NCBI GenBank assembly: GCA_009617715.1
Contig: VTFK01000305.1
Coordinates: forward strand, 62,001 to 126,000
Source of the DNA: Plectrocnemia conspersa
Taxonomy: Eukaryota; Arthropoda; Insecta; Trichoptera; Polycentropodidae
DNA length: 64,000 bases
Reading direction: 5' to 3'
In this document: piece by piece, positions 26,291 through 41,100 of the stretch
Numbering within the stretch: position 1 is the stretch's first letter
How the letters are laid out: each line of letters begins with the position of its first letter
The notes under the pieces: model-generated
Database searches by the model: none
What the model saw: only the letters and a program-made list of their open reading frames with translations
Told to the model about the DNA's origin: nothing
Position numbers and translations under genes: made by a program

Positions 26291-28694
26291 GTTATATATA
26301 TAAAACCTAAATTAAAATCTTTTACCTTTTTAAAATTTTAATATTTCAGCTTTAACAGTAGTTGAAATTTGTGTAGGATAAGTATATAATAGTACAACAT
26401 CTCTCTGCTGCTTCCAATGTTGTATTTATTACTTAATTTATTTCACTACATTTTTAGTTTCGTTGTTTATTGTTTTGTAAAGTTTTATATCTTAACGAAA
26501 GCAAAGCTATGGAAATTATATATTTTATAAGAAAATATTTAATTTACTTTATAACTTCATAGCAGTGAAGTATATTAGCAAAATTGGCTTTAAATTTATA
26601 CCTTAGATAGAAAAACTAATCTAATAAAAGAGCGCAGTGATAGTCTTTCTTAAGACGCGAACTGGAGAACAAAAAATATTAAACAAAAATTTGTCATTGC
26701 TGATCGGAATTTACTAGATACTTAGATAATTTCTAACAAAATACCTGAAAATAACAGTTGTCAACTGTTAATTTTTTTTAATGAATGAAACATTTAGTCG
26801 GTCTTTATTGTGTTTAATTAAATTATACACCATTCATTAACTATGAATTAATTTGAGACTTTTTTATAGTTTACTATATAATACATAATGTAAGCAAAAA
26901 AATATGTGCTTAAAGATTGTGCCATTTTATTGCAAGACGATATCTCAATTAGGTTTTATATAATATTGTGTTTAAAGAAAGCTAATATATTATATTACGA
27001 GTGCCATTGTTATAATAAAAGATAACATCCGTCATATATCGTATCTTATACTGCAACATGCTCTTAAAAGGTGAACTACAGTTTATCACCTTCGCATATC
27101 TCATTTCTAAGCGTTATATAAGATCATCAAAAACGATATTGAACATGAATAACGGTGACCTTGCTTTTCAGTATATTTTTTCATTCATTCATTCACAATA
27201 GACCGACGAACTCAGCGAGCATTTCTCCAATCTTGCGCAAGGAAATCTTGCTTAAGACCATATCATTAAATATTCTCCTTTGTCGCGTATGTAGATAGTA
27301 GGTACAAGATCGCTTCATCCTCATGAATAATTGTTGCCAAATGTTTGAGTCTGATAGGTGAAAAAATTGGAAGATAATCACACACCTTTCGACGATGATA
27401 TTTAAATGTCCACGTTGCGTATAATAACACTTCCCATTGTGGCAATAGAGTCTGCGCTCTATGGGCGAACATTAGTCTTTCGCTTTCACCGATATTAACC
27501 ATCGTGACCTTTGCCAATGGGCGACGTGTGCTCTCGCTGTATAAATCTTGTATGTTGTTTTTACTGCATGGTATATGGATGCTGTGAGATTTCAATGGTA
27601 GTTAATTAAAAATATGTGTTCGTCAAGTAGTCGATTAATCACAACCAAAAAAACATATGTATTATATTTATTGTATACAAGATTGTCATATTAAAAAATC
27701 GTGTTACTCAAACAAATCTAAAAAAAAAAAAAGATAAATGGATCTTTTAAAAGTTAATTAATATTATGAAATTCTATTGTAACTTCATATGCATGAATAA
27801 GCACTATTAGTCTTTATATTCAATAATATTCTAAGATGCGATCATCAAAGACAATTTCTATGTATATATAATTTTAATTATTTTATTCTAACAAAACTGC
27901 TTTATATAACGCCTAATTATTATTTAAATGAATTAATAATTTTCTTTAAATTACCATAACTATAATGGGTTTAATTTTTAATTTAATTATTTTTTGTATA
28001 AATACGTGAGAATATGTTTTTATAATAATATAAAAATTTTTAAATAAAAATAGCTCATTAGTTTTTGCTTTCATAGGGTTGTGAAAGGTTATTGTTTTAA
28101 ATTTTTTTTTAAACAATACAACCTTCACGGCAATATATACTGAATAGTTTAATTTCTGACTTACTGAGAATTTTACGGAGCTCAAAATAGGGCGTAGTAA
28201 AAAAAATTATTCTTACTGCGCTGTTAAAATTTATTTTTTTATTTTTTTAGACGTTTCAATATGAATTAGTATATCATATAAATATTAAATATAGAGCATT
28301 GTAAAGTACTTAATATATATCCAGTCTTTGTGTATAGTCATATCTTAAGCTTATGTACATATTAATAGCATCATCGTGTTTTCAACACACTCAGAAGATA
28401 CAATGGTGCTTTACAATATTTTATTGCATTTACATTATGTATATGTATACAAGGATGTAATAAAAAAGGAATAAATTCATCACCAAGGTTCCTCAAACAT
28501 TCTATGTATTTTTAGTTATTTTTCTCAAAATTATTAAACAAATAAGGAAACGCCTATGACTTAACTAATTAGACGTGAGAATTCCTAATGCATCATTGAC
28601 TTTTTTCTGACGGTCAATAGTGCTGCTGAGAGCTCAAAATTTATGACATAATGTTGTACCATTTTGTAATCATATTTTTATTTTATTTTTTCAG

Positions 28695-28752
28695 GGTGAA
28701 AGACAAAGACTTGGTTATGCGGTTTGCACCGCTAAATGTCATCGTCGCTCTG
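28695..28752 (+). CDS. ZP-domain protein, start exon (first half of signal peptide; CDS 28717-28752)
   Basis: A strong acceptor (long T-rich tract, then CAG) ends at 28694, and a consensus donor GTGAGT begins at 28753. Inside, ATG at 28717 opens twelve codons, MRFAPLNVIVAL, and the exon ends in phase 0. The next coding exon at 47381 starts in phase 0 with LALASVSADDDEV. The join gives MRFAPLNVIVALLALASVSA and then DDDEV: a basic start, a hydrophobic core and a small-x-small site (Val-Ser-Ala) before an acidic mature end. That is a textbook signal peptide. The 22 bases before the ATG are 5' UTR, and G stands at -3. The exon is too short for ordinary ORF detection and depends on the splice and signal-peptide logic. 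Confidence 0.8.
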
Positions 28753-30929
28753 GTGAGTAAAATTATATATTTTTCAATTTCATATTTTATAAGACGATCA
28801 TTACGTGTATGCATATGATGTTTACGTATGAATGTAAGAAAAGTGAAATCACCAGAAGAGGCGGCGTTTGAAGATATTTTTTCATGCTAAAGTACAAACA
28901 AATATATGCACATATTCAAATACTTTGACGATTTAGCAACAGTGATTTCGTTCGGCGTAGATGCGATTACTTATTGTTAAAATATTGTTGAAAAAAATAT
29001 ATAATAGTAAGTTACTCAATGATCCGATCACAATGGCAGAATTTTCGGAAAATTGCGCTGAGAATTATTCAAATTAATGTTATAAAGTCATGTTATATAA
29101 TCTTTGAATGCTGTAAAAAAATGTAACGGATGTAAAATAATAAAATGTATATTGCAGCATTTAAAATCGTTTCTTATAATAGCATAAACGATATAGGTTA
29201 GCTGTCAAATCTGGGCGGCGATGTTTCTTTTCGATTTCGAACATAACATTAAATTTATATGCCATTTAGCATTTTGAGTGTGTATATATTTTACAATTGC
29301 ACGAAATAACACTTTTATGTGGCAATTTGATTTATAAATCACAAGTAATAAAACTGTTACTGTACTTTGTAAAATATTTATATATTTGCTTAATGCCTAA
29401 AATATTTTTTAATGCATATAATATATTCTTTATGAGCGAAGTAGCTCATAATTAGAAAATTTTCAAAGCTTAATTTGTACAATATAGCTCAATTGAAATT
29501 ATTTATCACGATATTTATTAGTGAGATTTACCTAATCTGTGACGATCGATCAGAATTATAATTATCTCCCAAACAACTTAAAAACACTAAGGTTTATCTA
29601 GTATTCGATCTCATGTATTTTTTATTGATTTATTAAAAAATCATTGATTTCAAGGCTACATTGTTTTTTCTTTGATATTTTACTCACAGACTTATTTTAC
29701 TAGATATAATAGCAAAGATATTGGTCTAGAAGTCTTGCACAGATCAACTAGATATACGCTTAAGAACTCAGTTCATCGTTAATAATATAGAAAAATATTT
29801 TTTATTAAAAAAACATATTTTTATGATTGTGGAAAGACAAAGTAAATTATATATTAATTCTTATTTATATAAATAAATAAATAAATATTTATTATAATTA
29901 TTGTTTAGGAACTTCACAGCTTTGACATTTGTAGCGATAACAATAAAGCGAGTGACCAAGATTGTGAAATATTAAGTCTCTTCTATTGCGAAGAAATTTT
30001 ATCGTCTACGTTTATAAATTCTACAAAACGCTTATGTGAATTTAATATTCCAAGTTCACACAATAAAAATGTTTATGGGCCATTATGTCCATACCACACA
30101 TATAAATTACGAAATTTTATATTATACAATAAATCAATTAAATTAAATTTATAATTGTTGTTTTAGTGTGAGATGGTAGTAAAATTCGCTATTAGGACAC
30201 CTGTCATACAATTGATGTGCAAACCGATACATATTTATTTATTTGTAAATGTATGCTTAATGGTAATGCAACTTGAACTGTTGTTAAATATAGATAAAGT
30301 AAATAAAGGCAATGAAACAATAAATTAAAAATTATTGTCCGATTAGAAGGCTATGTTATCTATCTCTGTAAATACTTCCTTCCATTGTGTGTTTAATTTT
30401 GAAAAAAGTCTAAAAAATATTAAAAAGACTTAGGCAAGTATAAAATGCCAATGCACGATTTTATTTAGCCTCCAGGTACTCTCAGAAACATCTCTACAGA
30501 ATCACGCATTGGGTTTTTATATATGTTTTTACACAACACGTTCTTTCAACCCTTTTTGAAGCTAATTTGCAGGAGTAATGATATGTATATCGAACGTATA
30601 TCCGTATCGTGTGTATTAGAGCTAGTAGTATACCCAAACTTCCTGTTTATGTTTTAAACAAATTTATAGAAATTAAAATCATTACTATATTTTTTATATT
30701 TATTAATCAATCCGAGTAATGATAAGTATATCGAACATATATTCATATCGTGTAAGGGGTGTAAACCCAAAACTGCCATCTCTTTCTCAATTGTGAATAA
30801 TGATGAAATGGATAGCTCTCGAACTGACTGTGCTAACGCAAATAGAGTATACACATTTAATGTTAACATAGTTCTTTAATTGATTCGAATTAAAATTTCG
30901 AAAAATGTATACCTTACCTCTTAGTCGTC

Positions 30930-31540
30930 ATAGTGTGTATAAAAGGCAGAGTTGACACCTTCACATTAATGTATGTGAATTTTCTTTCAGGTTTCGATCG
31001 ATTTTTCGCAACAATAATGCGTTTTCGCAACGTGCGTGCGCTTAATTATAATGTCGGCAATTTTGTTATACAATGGACGATCTCGAAACTTTGTTTTCTC
31101 GAATACATAAATAAATGCACTTACACGCGCGCGCGTATTCAAAAACAATGCGGAATATTTCACACCTGTCTGGTCAAATGGGCGAATTCGCCGTATCGTT
31201 TGTTCGACAAAAGAGCCAATGATTTAACGCGGTCCATTCTCGGCAAACGGACGCCGTGAAAAGAATGATGATACACGGGCATCTGCCGTTTGCAAACGGA
31301 AGAGACAAAATTCGGTGCAAAAGAGATTACCATCGGTCAAAGAGTGTGGGAAAATGGAACAACAGCGATGATTACGTTTTTGTTCTCGCACGCGAATGGA
31401 AACCGTAATGAAAATCCGCCTGTCGGATGCGAAATTGAATCGGTCACGTTCTTGAGGGAGGATAGTGGCGATTTATCATCGCAGATCGCTTCTCATTGTT
31501 GCCATAACCTAAATCGAGCTGTTTAAAATCTGTGGATATA
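30930..31540. promoter_or_regulatory. largest CpG-rich island of the big intron (candidate enhancer)
   Basis: About 600 bp with frequent CpG, including ACGCGCGCGCGT at about 31,123-31,134, stands out from the AT-rich intron. Two overlapping short open frames (108 and 78 codons) lie here on the + strand. Neither shows a domain, signal peptide or splice context, and they are in different frames, so I treat the block as non-coding. Position some 2 kb after the start exon suits an enhancer or alternative promoter. Confidence 0.35.
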
Positions 31541-34500
31541 TTCGGTAATAGCGATCGGATATTTACGAAAAGAATGCGCAATAGCAACAAGTTTTCCTAA
31601 TTCATTTGCTACTACTGCTTCCTATGTCATTGTAGTATCAAGATAACATTGGCCTACTTATTTCAACTATTTGATAAAAACATATATTCATATTTTTTTT
31701 AATCAAATAAATTGAACATAGTAAAATGTATTAATAAGTTTAGTTTTTATCATTTTAAAATAATATTCCTCAAACCTCGAAGAGTAACATTATCAAAAAT
31801 AAATTTTAAAATTTACATATCTTTAAAAATATATATGTATAAATATATCTTTAAAGTTTTTAAAATAAAAAATACTTTTTCATTGATGAAAATGTACATG
31901 AATATAAAAGGAAAAAAACTCCGCACGAAATGCATGATTTCCCATACTCCGACCTCTCAAGTTTAATCCGACCTTGACGGATAAGGATTAGACCGAAGAA
32001 TTTAGATGGCTCTTAATATTCTAAGCACTCTTAACTCTGTAGTCGATTATCTCAAAACATATGTTGTTTTATTTTTATAATTTTAATGTTTCAAATTATT
32101 CTATATTATTTTGATTTCAAGTTCATACTGGTGTTATATTACTGTTATTATTACCTTTACACTACTAAATGTATCTACTAGTGGAGCTATAAATTAGAAG
32201 GTCTTGATGAAGCTCAACTATGCGACCAATTTTGATGTGTTGTTGCTGAAACTTGTTGTAAAAGTTTCGTTGAGGGTTAGATAAAATTCGGTGACTCTTC
32301 TCAGCTTTCACGTTCAAAGTGTAATTAAAGTTTTCGAGGAGGTTTTGGGGTCTTCTAATTAGAACTTTCAAAAACTGCAGCTCATAATTTTATTGATATA
32401 AAATAATTTGCGAACACAACGAACTAGCTGTTACTCGGCTAAAGATCGATATTTTATTCATCGATCTATATTGCCTGTTTCCAATAACAGCTATATAGTA
32501 ATAATTAATACTTCAGAAACTACCCTAGTTACTAATTATATTGCATTTAAGTAAAGAGAATAATATTATTTAATATTCCCGTTCAAAAATACATATAAAG
32601 CGTTTGTTGCTGATTTTTTTAAATAATTTTTTCGCTGTTTTTTCTAAGAATTTGAATCATTTTTTAGAGTTTTATTGCGAAAACCTAAAATTTTCAATCA
32701 GTTGATTCTTAAATATTTCTTAATAAATTTCTCACCAAATAGTCATTCTTACAGAATTCTAAATTAAAATTGAATTACGTAATATAGAAATGCTTTAATA
32801 GCCAAAATTATTACTGATTTTTTTTATTTAGCATTTATTTTTGTGAAACCCCTATTTTTTAAATGAATCAAATAGAAATTTGTAAATCTTATTAAACGAA
32901 ATATTTGTTCTTAAAAAAAAAATACGAATTCCAAATTGCTCTACGTATTGTATAATAGGAATACTTAAATAGCCCTAAAAGTAACTGATTTTTTCAAGTA
33001 ATTTTGTAGCAGTTTTTTTGCGTAAACCCCAAATAATTTTTTAGTCGATTGGAAATTTGCAAATTTTCCTAAAAAAATTTGTTGTTAAACATTTATATTT
33101 ACATATATCAAAAACCAAATTGCCTTACGGAACAAAATTAAGTTTAGTTTTTATTGTAGAATTTATTGTAGTTCATAATTTTTTTAATTTAAATTAAATG
33201 TAAAATACAGAAAAAATAAACTTTCTGATTTGTGTTTTTATGTTATACCAAATAAGGTTTTATTGCTGTTTTAAATTTAAATTTAAATTCCTAAAAAAAA
33301 CTATTAGATATTTAACTAAAAAAATTGATAAAATTATTCAGATATATATTTGACTGCGCAACAAAAAAATATCAAAGAGTTACAAATAATATAAGAATAA
33401 GTTATAGCATAATTTTGATTTATATGTAAATTTCAAGATACGTCGAGTGTCAACATTTTCATTACAGACTACAACATGTCATATTGTATTAATCAATTTT
33501 AGCATTCATTTTTCAGATTTTATACCTTATTAAATTTAGTCATTATAGCGCAATTAATAATTATGAATGAGTTACACACCAATGTGAAAATATATAAATA
33601 CGTTCCCACGTGTAAAATAGTTTGTGCAACGTTAATAATATAAGCGAGCCATTTTTAATTAGTATTAAAGGTCGTATATAATATTTTAACTAAAAACCCT
33701 AATACAAATTCATGATCATGTGATTTAAAATAATTAATATAATATAAAATTAACAGGCTGCACGTTGACATTTAATAAAACAGGTAAACGGTTATTAAAA
33801 TATTGTGTCATGTTATTTATTGTTGCTATTCAAATCTAAGCGATTAAATAAATGACAATCGCGCAGATGAGCAATAAAACGCGTTTTAAATGAGGGTTGT
33901 AATAAAAATGTATGCGATTTTTAATGTTGTAACTCTCGTTTCGCAACGGTCGGAAAATTAGTCGTCCCTGACGATGCTTAATTTTATAGCGAGGTCGATG
34001 GGAAAAAATATTATAAGAAAACGTTTCGCAAGTGCATTGAATTATTTTTCAGTTCAAGCGATGACGATCAAAAATACTTTTGATACTTGAGAGACCCTGA
34101 CGTGTCACTTTACGTTGACCAAGTCCTCTTCGCCTATAATGTTTGAGACATTGTAAATGAAATGACATTTCCGCATTTTTCAGAATAAATATTTACAACT
34201 AAACAGCGACATTATAGATTTTATATTTAAAAAACCACTTTACACTCGGGATTATTTCAAAAAAATGGTTAAAAGTAATCATCTTTTTTTATTGTAATTT
34301 ATTATGTGTTGTACAAGAATGATAAAAAAATATTTATTTATAATTATATTTATTATTACAATATAAATAAAAAAAATCATTAAACGTTGCCTTGTTTGCT
34401 GTTTTTACAAATTCTGAAAATAACACCTTATTATACAGTATTGTGATTTTTGTAACAAGGTGTAACACATAATGCATCCATACATTTCAGACAATGGTAT

Positions 34501-37500
34501 CGTGTCTCTTCGAAAATTGTCCATTTGCATCTATTCTATATTTGCTACAGATGATCCAGATTCATAATTCATTTTTATGATAAAAAAATGTCAGATCAAA
34601 TAAAACAATCAGAAAATCACACAACTCAGTCACAGGGACAAACTAAACTTTGGTTTTAATTTTGATGGATTTAATACATTAATATTTTACCATCTGGATT
34701 GCGTATATATTTGATAATCGAAAATATAATAAGCAGTTTAAAATATATATTCTCTAAAAATACTAGAAGCTTCTGTTTTGTTGACTAGTTTATGACATCC
34801 AGTAAATATATTGAAATTGTCTTTTGATAATTTGCGCAGTCCGTAGTAGTAGACATAGCTTAAATCATAACATCTTAAAAAATACCAGGACCATAAAGTT
34901 TCAGTTTTATTTTTTGATTTATGAAGGTCAAAAGTATCTGAAAGCGGTTAGAAATAAGAGGTATTCCATGGTGCGTGCATGCTTCTAGCACCAAATTTTG
35001 CATACATCGATGCGTGAATTCGGGTGAAGTGGATGAGAAATAAAATAATTGAAAACAAGTTAACGAAATAGGGGAAACCAAATCCAGTTTATTACGTTGC
35101 AAGAGCTGCCGTGCTTTATTGCAAATGTTTAGCATATACATAATATAATGAGCGGTCAAATTATCTATTTTATTATATAAAAACCAAATAGTGCGGCGAC
35201 CTCGTCGTATATCACGATTAGTAAACATCTAAAATTAATTAATTTAACACCTGTGTCGAAATGCATTTGAGACGCGTGGTGTAGATCAAATAAATTTTAC
35301 AATAATTGACAGAAGTATTTATTTTATAATTTTGTAACCAAAGTTTGCGGGTTTTTTCTGGCTAAATATATAACTCTCACTTTTACGTTTTTTCTGCAAT
35401 ATAAATACGAACAATGACGCTAGCTTTAGAATAGAGAAAAAATCTGTAAGGTATATCATTGGTATTCAAGTGATGTTACAACATTTTTTCTTGTTATTAT
35501 TTTTACCTCTACGTGCATAATATATTTTTTGTGTTAGAAGAAAAGCATGAATTATTGATATTGCACGCGTGCACATCTATCCTTATATTTTTTTACTGGA
35601 AACATTAAAATTTCAAGAGAAAGTTTCCAATACAATAATGTATTTTGCTTCTGTATTTTGATGAGTATTTAGCTCATTCTGCTTAGGTTATCTTATTCAA
35701 TACATGCAGTCATTGAAAATCCAAAATTTTAATATTATGTTGTTGAACTGAAAAAATCAACAGCCGAATACGCTTTACATAAGCCATCCAGCTTTTTAAA
35801 AAGCTTGCCAAACGAGTACTGAAAAATTAATATGGTAATTAATGTACACATATATTTTAGATGAATATTTTAAGCAAGATCATGCCGGCTTGCCAACTTA
35901 TTTTTTTTTACAGAAATCTAATTAAGAATATTGAAATTTTCATGAGACAAAAATATCAAATGGCGTCTAAAATTCTATAATTATGATATAATTATGCCAT
36001 ATTTGGCCTTAAGGCGGTTAATTGCGATTCAAGTTATAAAACGTTAATTGCCTAATTATTGTTTTTTTTAAGATATGATTCTCGTGTTTCGTCCGATTAC
36101 CGAATAATCGATTTCTATATTGTGTTATTACTAATGGGTTTTTTATTCGTTTACGTAATGAACAGTGAACGTAGTGCCTTTAGGGCACGATTTATCTCTG
36201 AATCTGGGCAGATGAGCCAAACTGTCCTGCACGTGTTTACCAATAGTGATGGTAAAACTTATTTTTAAAAATAATATCGATTGTGATAAAAATTGTAGTT
36301 CTATTTATTTATTTTTTTCACCTTAAATACTTTGGAATCATTGCCACCAACTTTACTTTGGATCTCCTTGCATAATTTTACTCGTTTGAGCGCTCATCAG
36401 GCAATTAGCAACGAAAAGGTCAACTTGTTATGAGATAATTTAGATTTATTTAATTTTTTTCAATGTTGTATCGTTGCATCATTGCATATTACCGTAATGA
36501 TTATTTTGCAATGGTAAGTTTGCTTTTTATCTGGAACATATTTTATTATAAAACATAAACATTTTGACGCATTAAAGATGCGTTTCGCACGACCTTTACG
36601 TTGATTATTCAGGAAATTGTAAGAGCAGTAAAAGTAGCGTGTTTCATTACGTTATACACATAGCTTATGCTGTGTTGCCATAAACGAAGATGCTTCTTAT
36701 TACCACTGCTAATTAACAAAATTCTGTCGTTGGTGCAATCGATTACAATAATCTTTGGAATGTTTTATATGCACGCATGAGCCAAAAGATTCCTTTTATA
36801 CTGTCGTAGGTAATTAAATTGCCAATTGCACAATCGCGTTGTGTAGAAGCATCTTTTTTGTATGGTTCCCAATGCCGAAATGTTCGCGTGTTAACAATGG
36901 TTACGTGAATTTTAAACGATAAAAGTGTGTTTAGAAATGAATAAAAATAGTTGGATACTTTAACACGACAAAGTGGAATGTGAACAATGAGCTTTATGCG
37001 ATTTTCGCACTCAGGAAGGCATTGAGCTGTCAAATGTATCGAGTTGCTAGAGTGGAGAAAAATGGCTATGCATAAATTATGAAATTAGGCTTATTAGGTA
37101 AAAAAATTGACATACTTAAATAGTGACTAAATTCTTTATATTTGAAAATAATGACATACACAGATGTCAAATACATCTTGATCATGTTAACAAATTTTGT
37201 TTGGAAATTCTTTGGAAAAACTTTCGCTTTCACTCCTCGTTGCTCAAACGATTCTCAAATATCAAATAAAAATGTATGCAAATGCACTATTGCATATTCT
37301 AATAGAAGAGCATTATGCTAATAAGTTGAAGTAAGAATATCGTACCACTTTTAAATGCACCATCAATAAAAAAAATACAAATCTATACGTATGGTAATAT
37401 ATTTTATGATAATTGATTATTGTATTTTTTTTAATTAACTATTAAAATACCTATTGTAATATTGAACCAAATATTAGGAACATATATAATTTTCAATTTG

Positions 37501-37869
37501 GATTATTCCTATATAATATGACTATCATGTCATGACTAATAATAGAATAGACAAAATTTGTATAGACAAACAATAATAAAAAAATTAAAATAATTATCAA
37601 AAGGACGGTTATGGTGTACATCTAAAATAGATAAGTGTGGCAAGTTCGTTGAGAAATTGGATGGCTCATGCAAGAGGGGCGTTCACAAGCGCTGAAGTCC
37701 TGGACGCAACGGGCAAGAATAAGGAACGCGATCGCAACTCTAAGGCATTTTCTGAAACATTTTCAGGTTATCAGCATATAATATAATAAATATAGCGTAT
37801 TATTAATTGCCGCATATATATCGTTAATTGAGGGCAAAATAGCAATGACTTAGATTGAATCCCTGTGGT

Positions 37870-38190
37870 TCTCCAAAATGAGCGAAACACTAATCGGAGC
37901 GACGATTGCTATAGCTCATTTATTAACGGCGGCGACTTAAGTTACTTAAAAAAAAGCTTTTTTGAAAAACCAAAGTTGAATAACTTTCAAAAGAGTAGCC
38001 CATGACAAACAATGTCGAACGTCTTTTTAAAGTCGGTAGAGACTACATCGACCTGGATTTTAGAATCGAAAAATTTTGTCACTGCTTCCGAAAGGCAAAA
38101 TAAATTAGTGAATATAGATTGACGTGGATGAAACCCGTGTTATTGGTCTACTAGCGCTTGCCGATATAGTAGCTCGTATTTATGTATTTT
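37870..38190 (-). mobile_element. decayed jockey-type LINE reverse transcriptase
   Basis: The minus strand from about 38,170 reads HGFHPRQSIFTNLFCLSEA, then KIQVDVVSTDFKKTFDIV and HGLLFKVIQLWFF. This matches the QHGF-x-(R/K)-x-ST-x-TNL block and the palm motif A (VD-x-x-x-x-DF-KAFD) of jockey-clade LINEs. Further along, GEPQGFNLSHCYFA fits the SGVPQGSNLGPLLF block. The fragment is short and interrupted. A less AT-rich segment at about 37,600-37,760 may be another part of the same insertion. Confidence 0.75.
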
Positions 38191-41100
38191 TTCGAACCTT
38201 ATTATTTTTTATTAAAGTATTACATATAAAAAATAAATTAAATTAAATAATAAATTAAGAAAATGAAATAAATAATGTTGCTTATTCTCTTAAGGCGCTC
38301 TTGTATGATTACTTGCAATTATGGAGATGTAAGATTCCACTGAAGATGTATCAGAATATTGTCTATTAAATTTAAAGTATTATTATGTAATTTTTACCAA
38401 AAAGTAGAGTCCTTTAATTTAAGTTTAGACCAACAATATGTATAATATACATATCTATATATATTATATAAATTAATTTATATCGATACAGAGCTTTAGT
38501 CTTATCATATAAGTATTAAATAATTTAAAAAAAATAGATCTAAAACGCCAAAGTTTACTATTTCATGTTTATAAATTTAATATACATTTATGTATATATA
38601 ACACAAAATTGATTTTATAATGTCAACGCCCGTTCATCTCGACTCATAAATACTAACGACCATCATTCTAAATTCAATTTCCTTTTCACGAATGCTAATC
38701 TTTTTCAACGACATTAAACTTGAACTCATTGGCACACATTCGGTACAGACCGTCATCGTGATCGATCAGAGATTCGCACAACTCACCGAGAATTTATCTT
38801 CTCGAGACGTTTAAGGGGAAAGGTCAGAAGATGATATTTTTTCAGGTAAAAACCGGTCTTTAGAAACGCCAGCCGGCTCGGCTCGTCTTATTAATTTATA
38901 TCGAAATTGTTGGTGAATTACGGGCAAGTGTGGAAATCAAATTGCGAAAATGCCGTTTACAAGCGTTTTCCGATTGGGCGTGTGGGAAGCGGCTTTCGAT
39001 TTCGATTTGCATCGAAAAATAATTAATCACGTGTTAATACTATAGTTTTTTATCTTGGTCGTTATCTACCGGAGATTAGTAAAATCAATCAGGATTTTTC
39101 ATCATAGTCCTCCACTTCTCACGACACTTTCACTATGGTTGAATCGGTGATAGACTTGATTTGATCAATCCATCTCCTTGGAGATGTTCCTCTTCCTCAG
39201 CATCTGTTGTTCTATTCTATAAATATTATAAACAACTAATCATTAACATTGATAGATTCAATGAGATTAGTCAAAACGATTCATATTTTCTTTATGAACT
39301 TGATGATTTTCAGAATATATTTTTATTTATAATATAAATTTGTGGCCCATATTACAATGTAGATTAGCGTTATTTCGTAATAATTGTTTAATATCAGTCA
39401 TTAGGAACAATAACAGTTAGTATAATACATAACACGATTTTTGCACTAACTAATATCTTATAAGCAATAATAATTTTGCGTGAGTGAAATTTTCGATCAT
39501 GCACTACCTTCCAGCTATGAAAAAGTTCTTTCTCCTCTCACGTAAGACATTATATTTAATAGCATTACAGTTTTAAAGTGTGTGCATTAATCTGATCTCA
39601 TATTTGAACTTTGATTTTATCATGATCGTTAAATTTAATATTAAACTATAATTTTGTGTTGGTTATGTTGAAAGAAAATAAATATGTATATGTATAGCTA
39701 TCAAAATTAATTGTTTTTATTTACAGTAATATAAACAATATTTAATATAATAAAACATATTTCTGACAATAAAGCATACATCAAAAGCAATTAAATAAGT
39801 GTTTTTGGCAACAGTAATAATTAAAACAAAATGTACTTATGTATAATTGAAAACTTTTATTGCATTAAAAATAGATACATGTATAGCTTTCAATATTGAT
39901 TGTTTCTACTACAATAAATTGTTAAATATATACATATAATATAATCATAATATAGATAGTACAGTTGTCTGACAGTAAGAATAATGATATTAATAAATTA
40001 TTTAATACACTACAATAAAAAGTCGGTAAAAGCTACATTTTCTCTTTCCTGGTTTTTTTGTGCTGCTATATAAAAGCACATATATATGCATGTAGATGCT
40101 TAACAATATTTTCTATTAAAACATTAAAAGATATTGTAATATAAGTAGTCTAACTTTTTTTTTTATATTTGCGCAATGCTCTATTTTATAAAAATGATCT
40201 TTGTTAAATATTTTTAGCTTTATTATACATATGTATTATAGAATCTATTGGCATTTTTATATGTATATCTGAAGACATAAAAGTTTTCCTAAATAGTCTT
40301 GATTACATTAGATTTAATTATAGTCTGAATTTGATTAATAATTTAAATTTGTAATTTTAAAACGTATATTTTCAACTTTTTTTTATATTTAGTTATGAAG
40401 TACAATAATAGATTTTATTATTTAGTACATATAATTAATCGGTATGCTCAAAAAAATACTTTAAACTCAAAATTAAATATTATTCGTTTTAATTTTAAAG
40501 ATATAGAAAATTCAAGTCCAAAGCTGCAAAAAATCTTTATTCGGAAATATGAGTAATTTATAAAATTTCGGAAAATAAAACGATGTTTTTATTATTATTT
40601 TATTTACGCTCCTGATTATTTTAAAAACCATAAATAAAGTGAACTAATTTCAATACTTTTAGAGCTGATGCTAAAAATTTGGAATGTTTCACTGCAAATA
40701 TAAACTTTACGAATACTTTACTAATAGTTGGACAAATATTCTACCAACGAAAAGTTAAAAAAAAAACAGGAAAATTTAATCTATTATTAATCTATTAATT
40801 GTAGTCTCTAATTTAAAAAAAAATGTGCATTAAAAGGTCTAAGAAAGTAATAATATTGGACTCTCAATCTAATATTGGACCTCAAAACAACTTATTAAAT
40901 TTCACAAACGTTTTATACAGATATTTAGACATTTGCTAATTTACATGTTTTTTCGTATAATCTCTAACGAAAATACTAAGAAACCTGTTGTTAATTCTTA
41001 AACTACAGCTGAATCGTTATTAAAATTTATTCAGTTCAATGACATTTATAAATTTTCTCAAATTTAAAGACCATATTTTAATAAAATGGCTAGCGATTAT

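Noticed and set aside
27193..27595. Overlapping minus-strand open frames of 62 and 109 codons
   Set aside because: No recognisable family and no exon-intron context. Treated as an intronic mixed-composition block.
30933..31526. Two + strand open frames of 108 and 78 codons
   Set aside because: No domain, signal peptide or supporting splice sites, and they lie in different frames of a CpG-rich block, where stops are rarer by chance.
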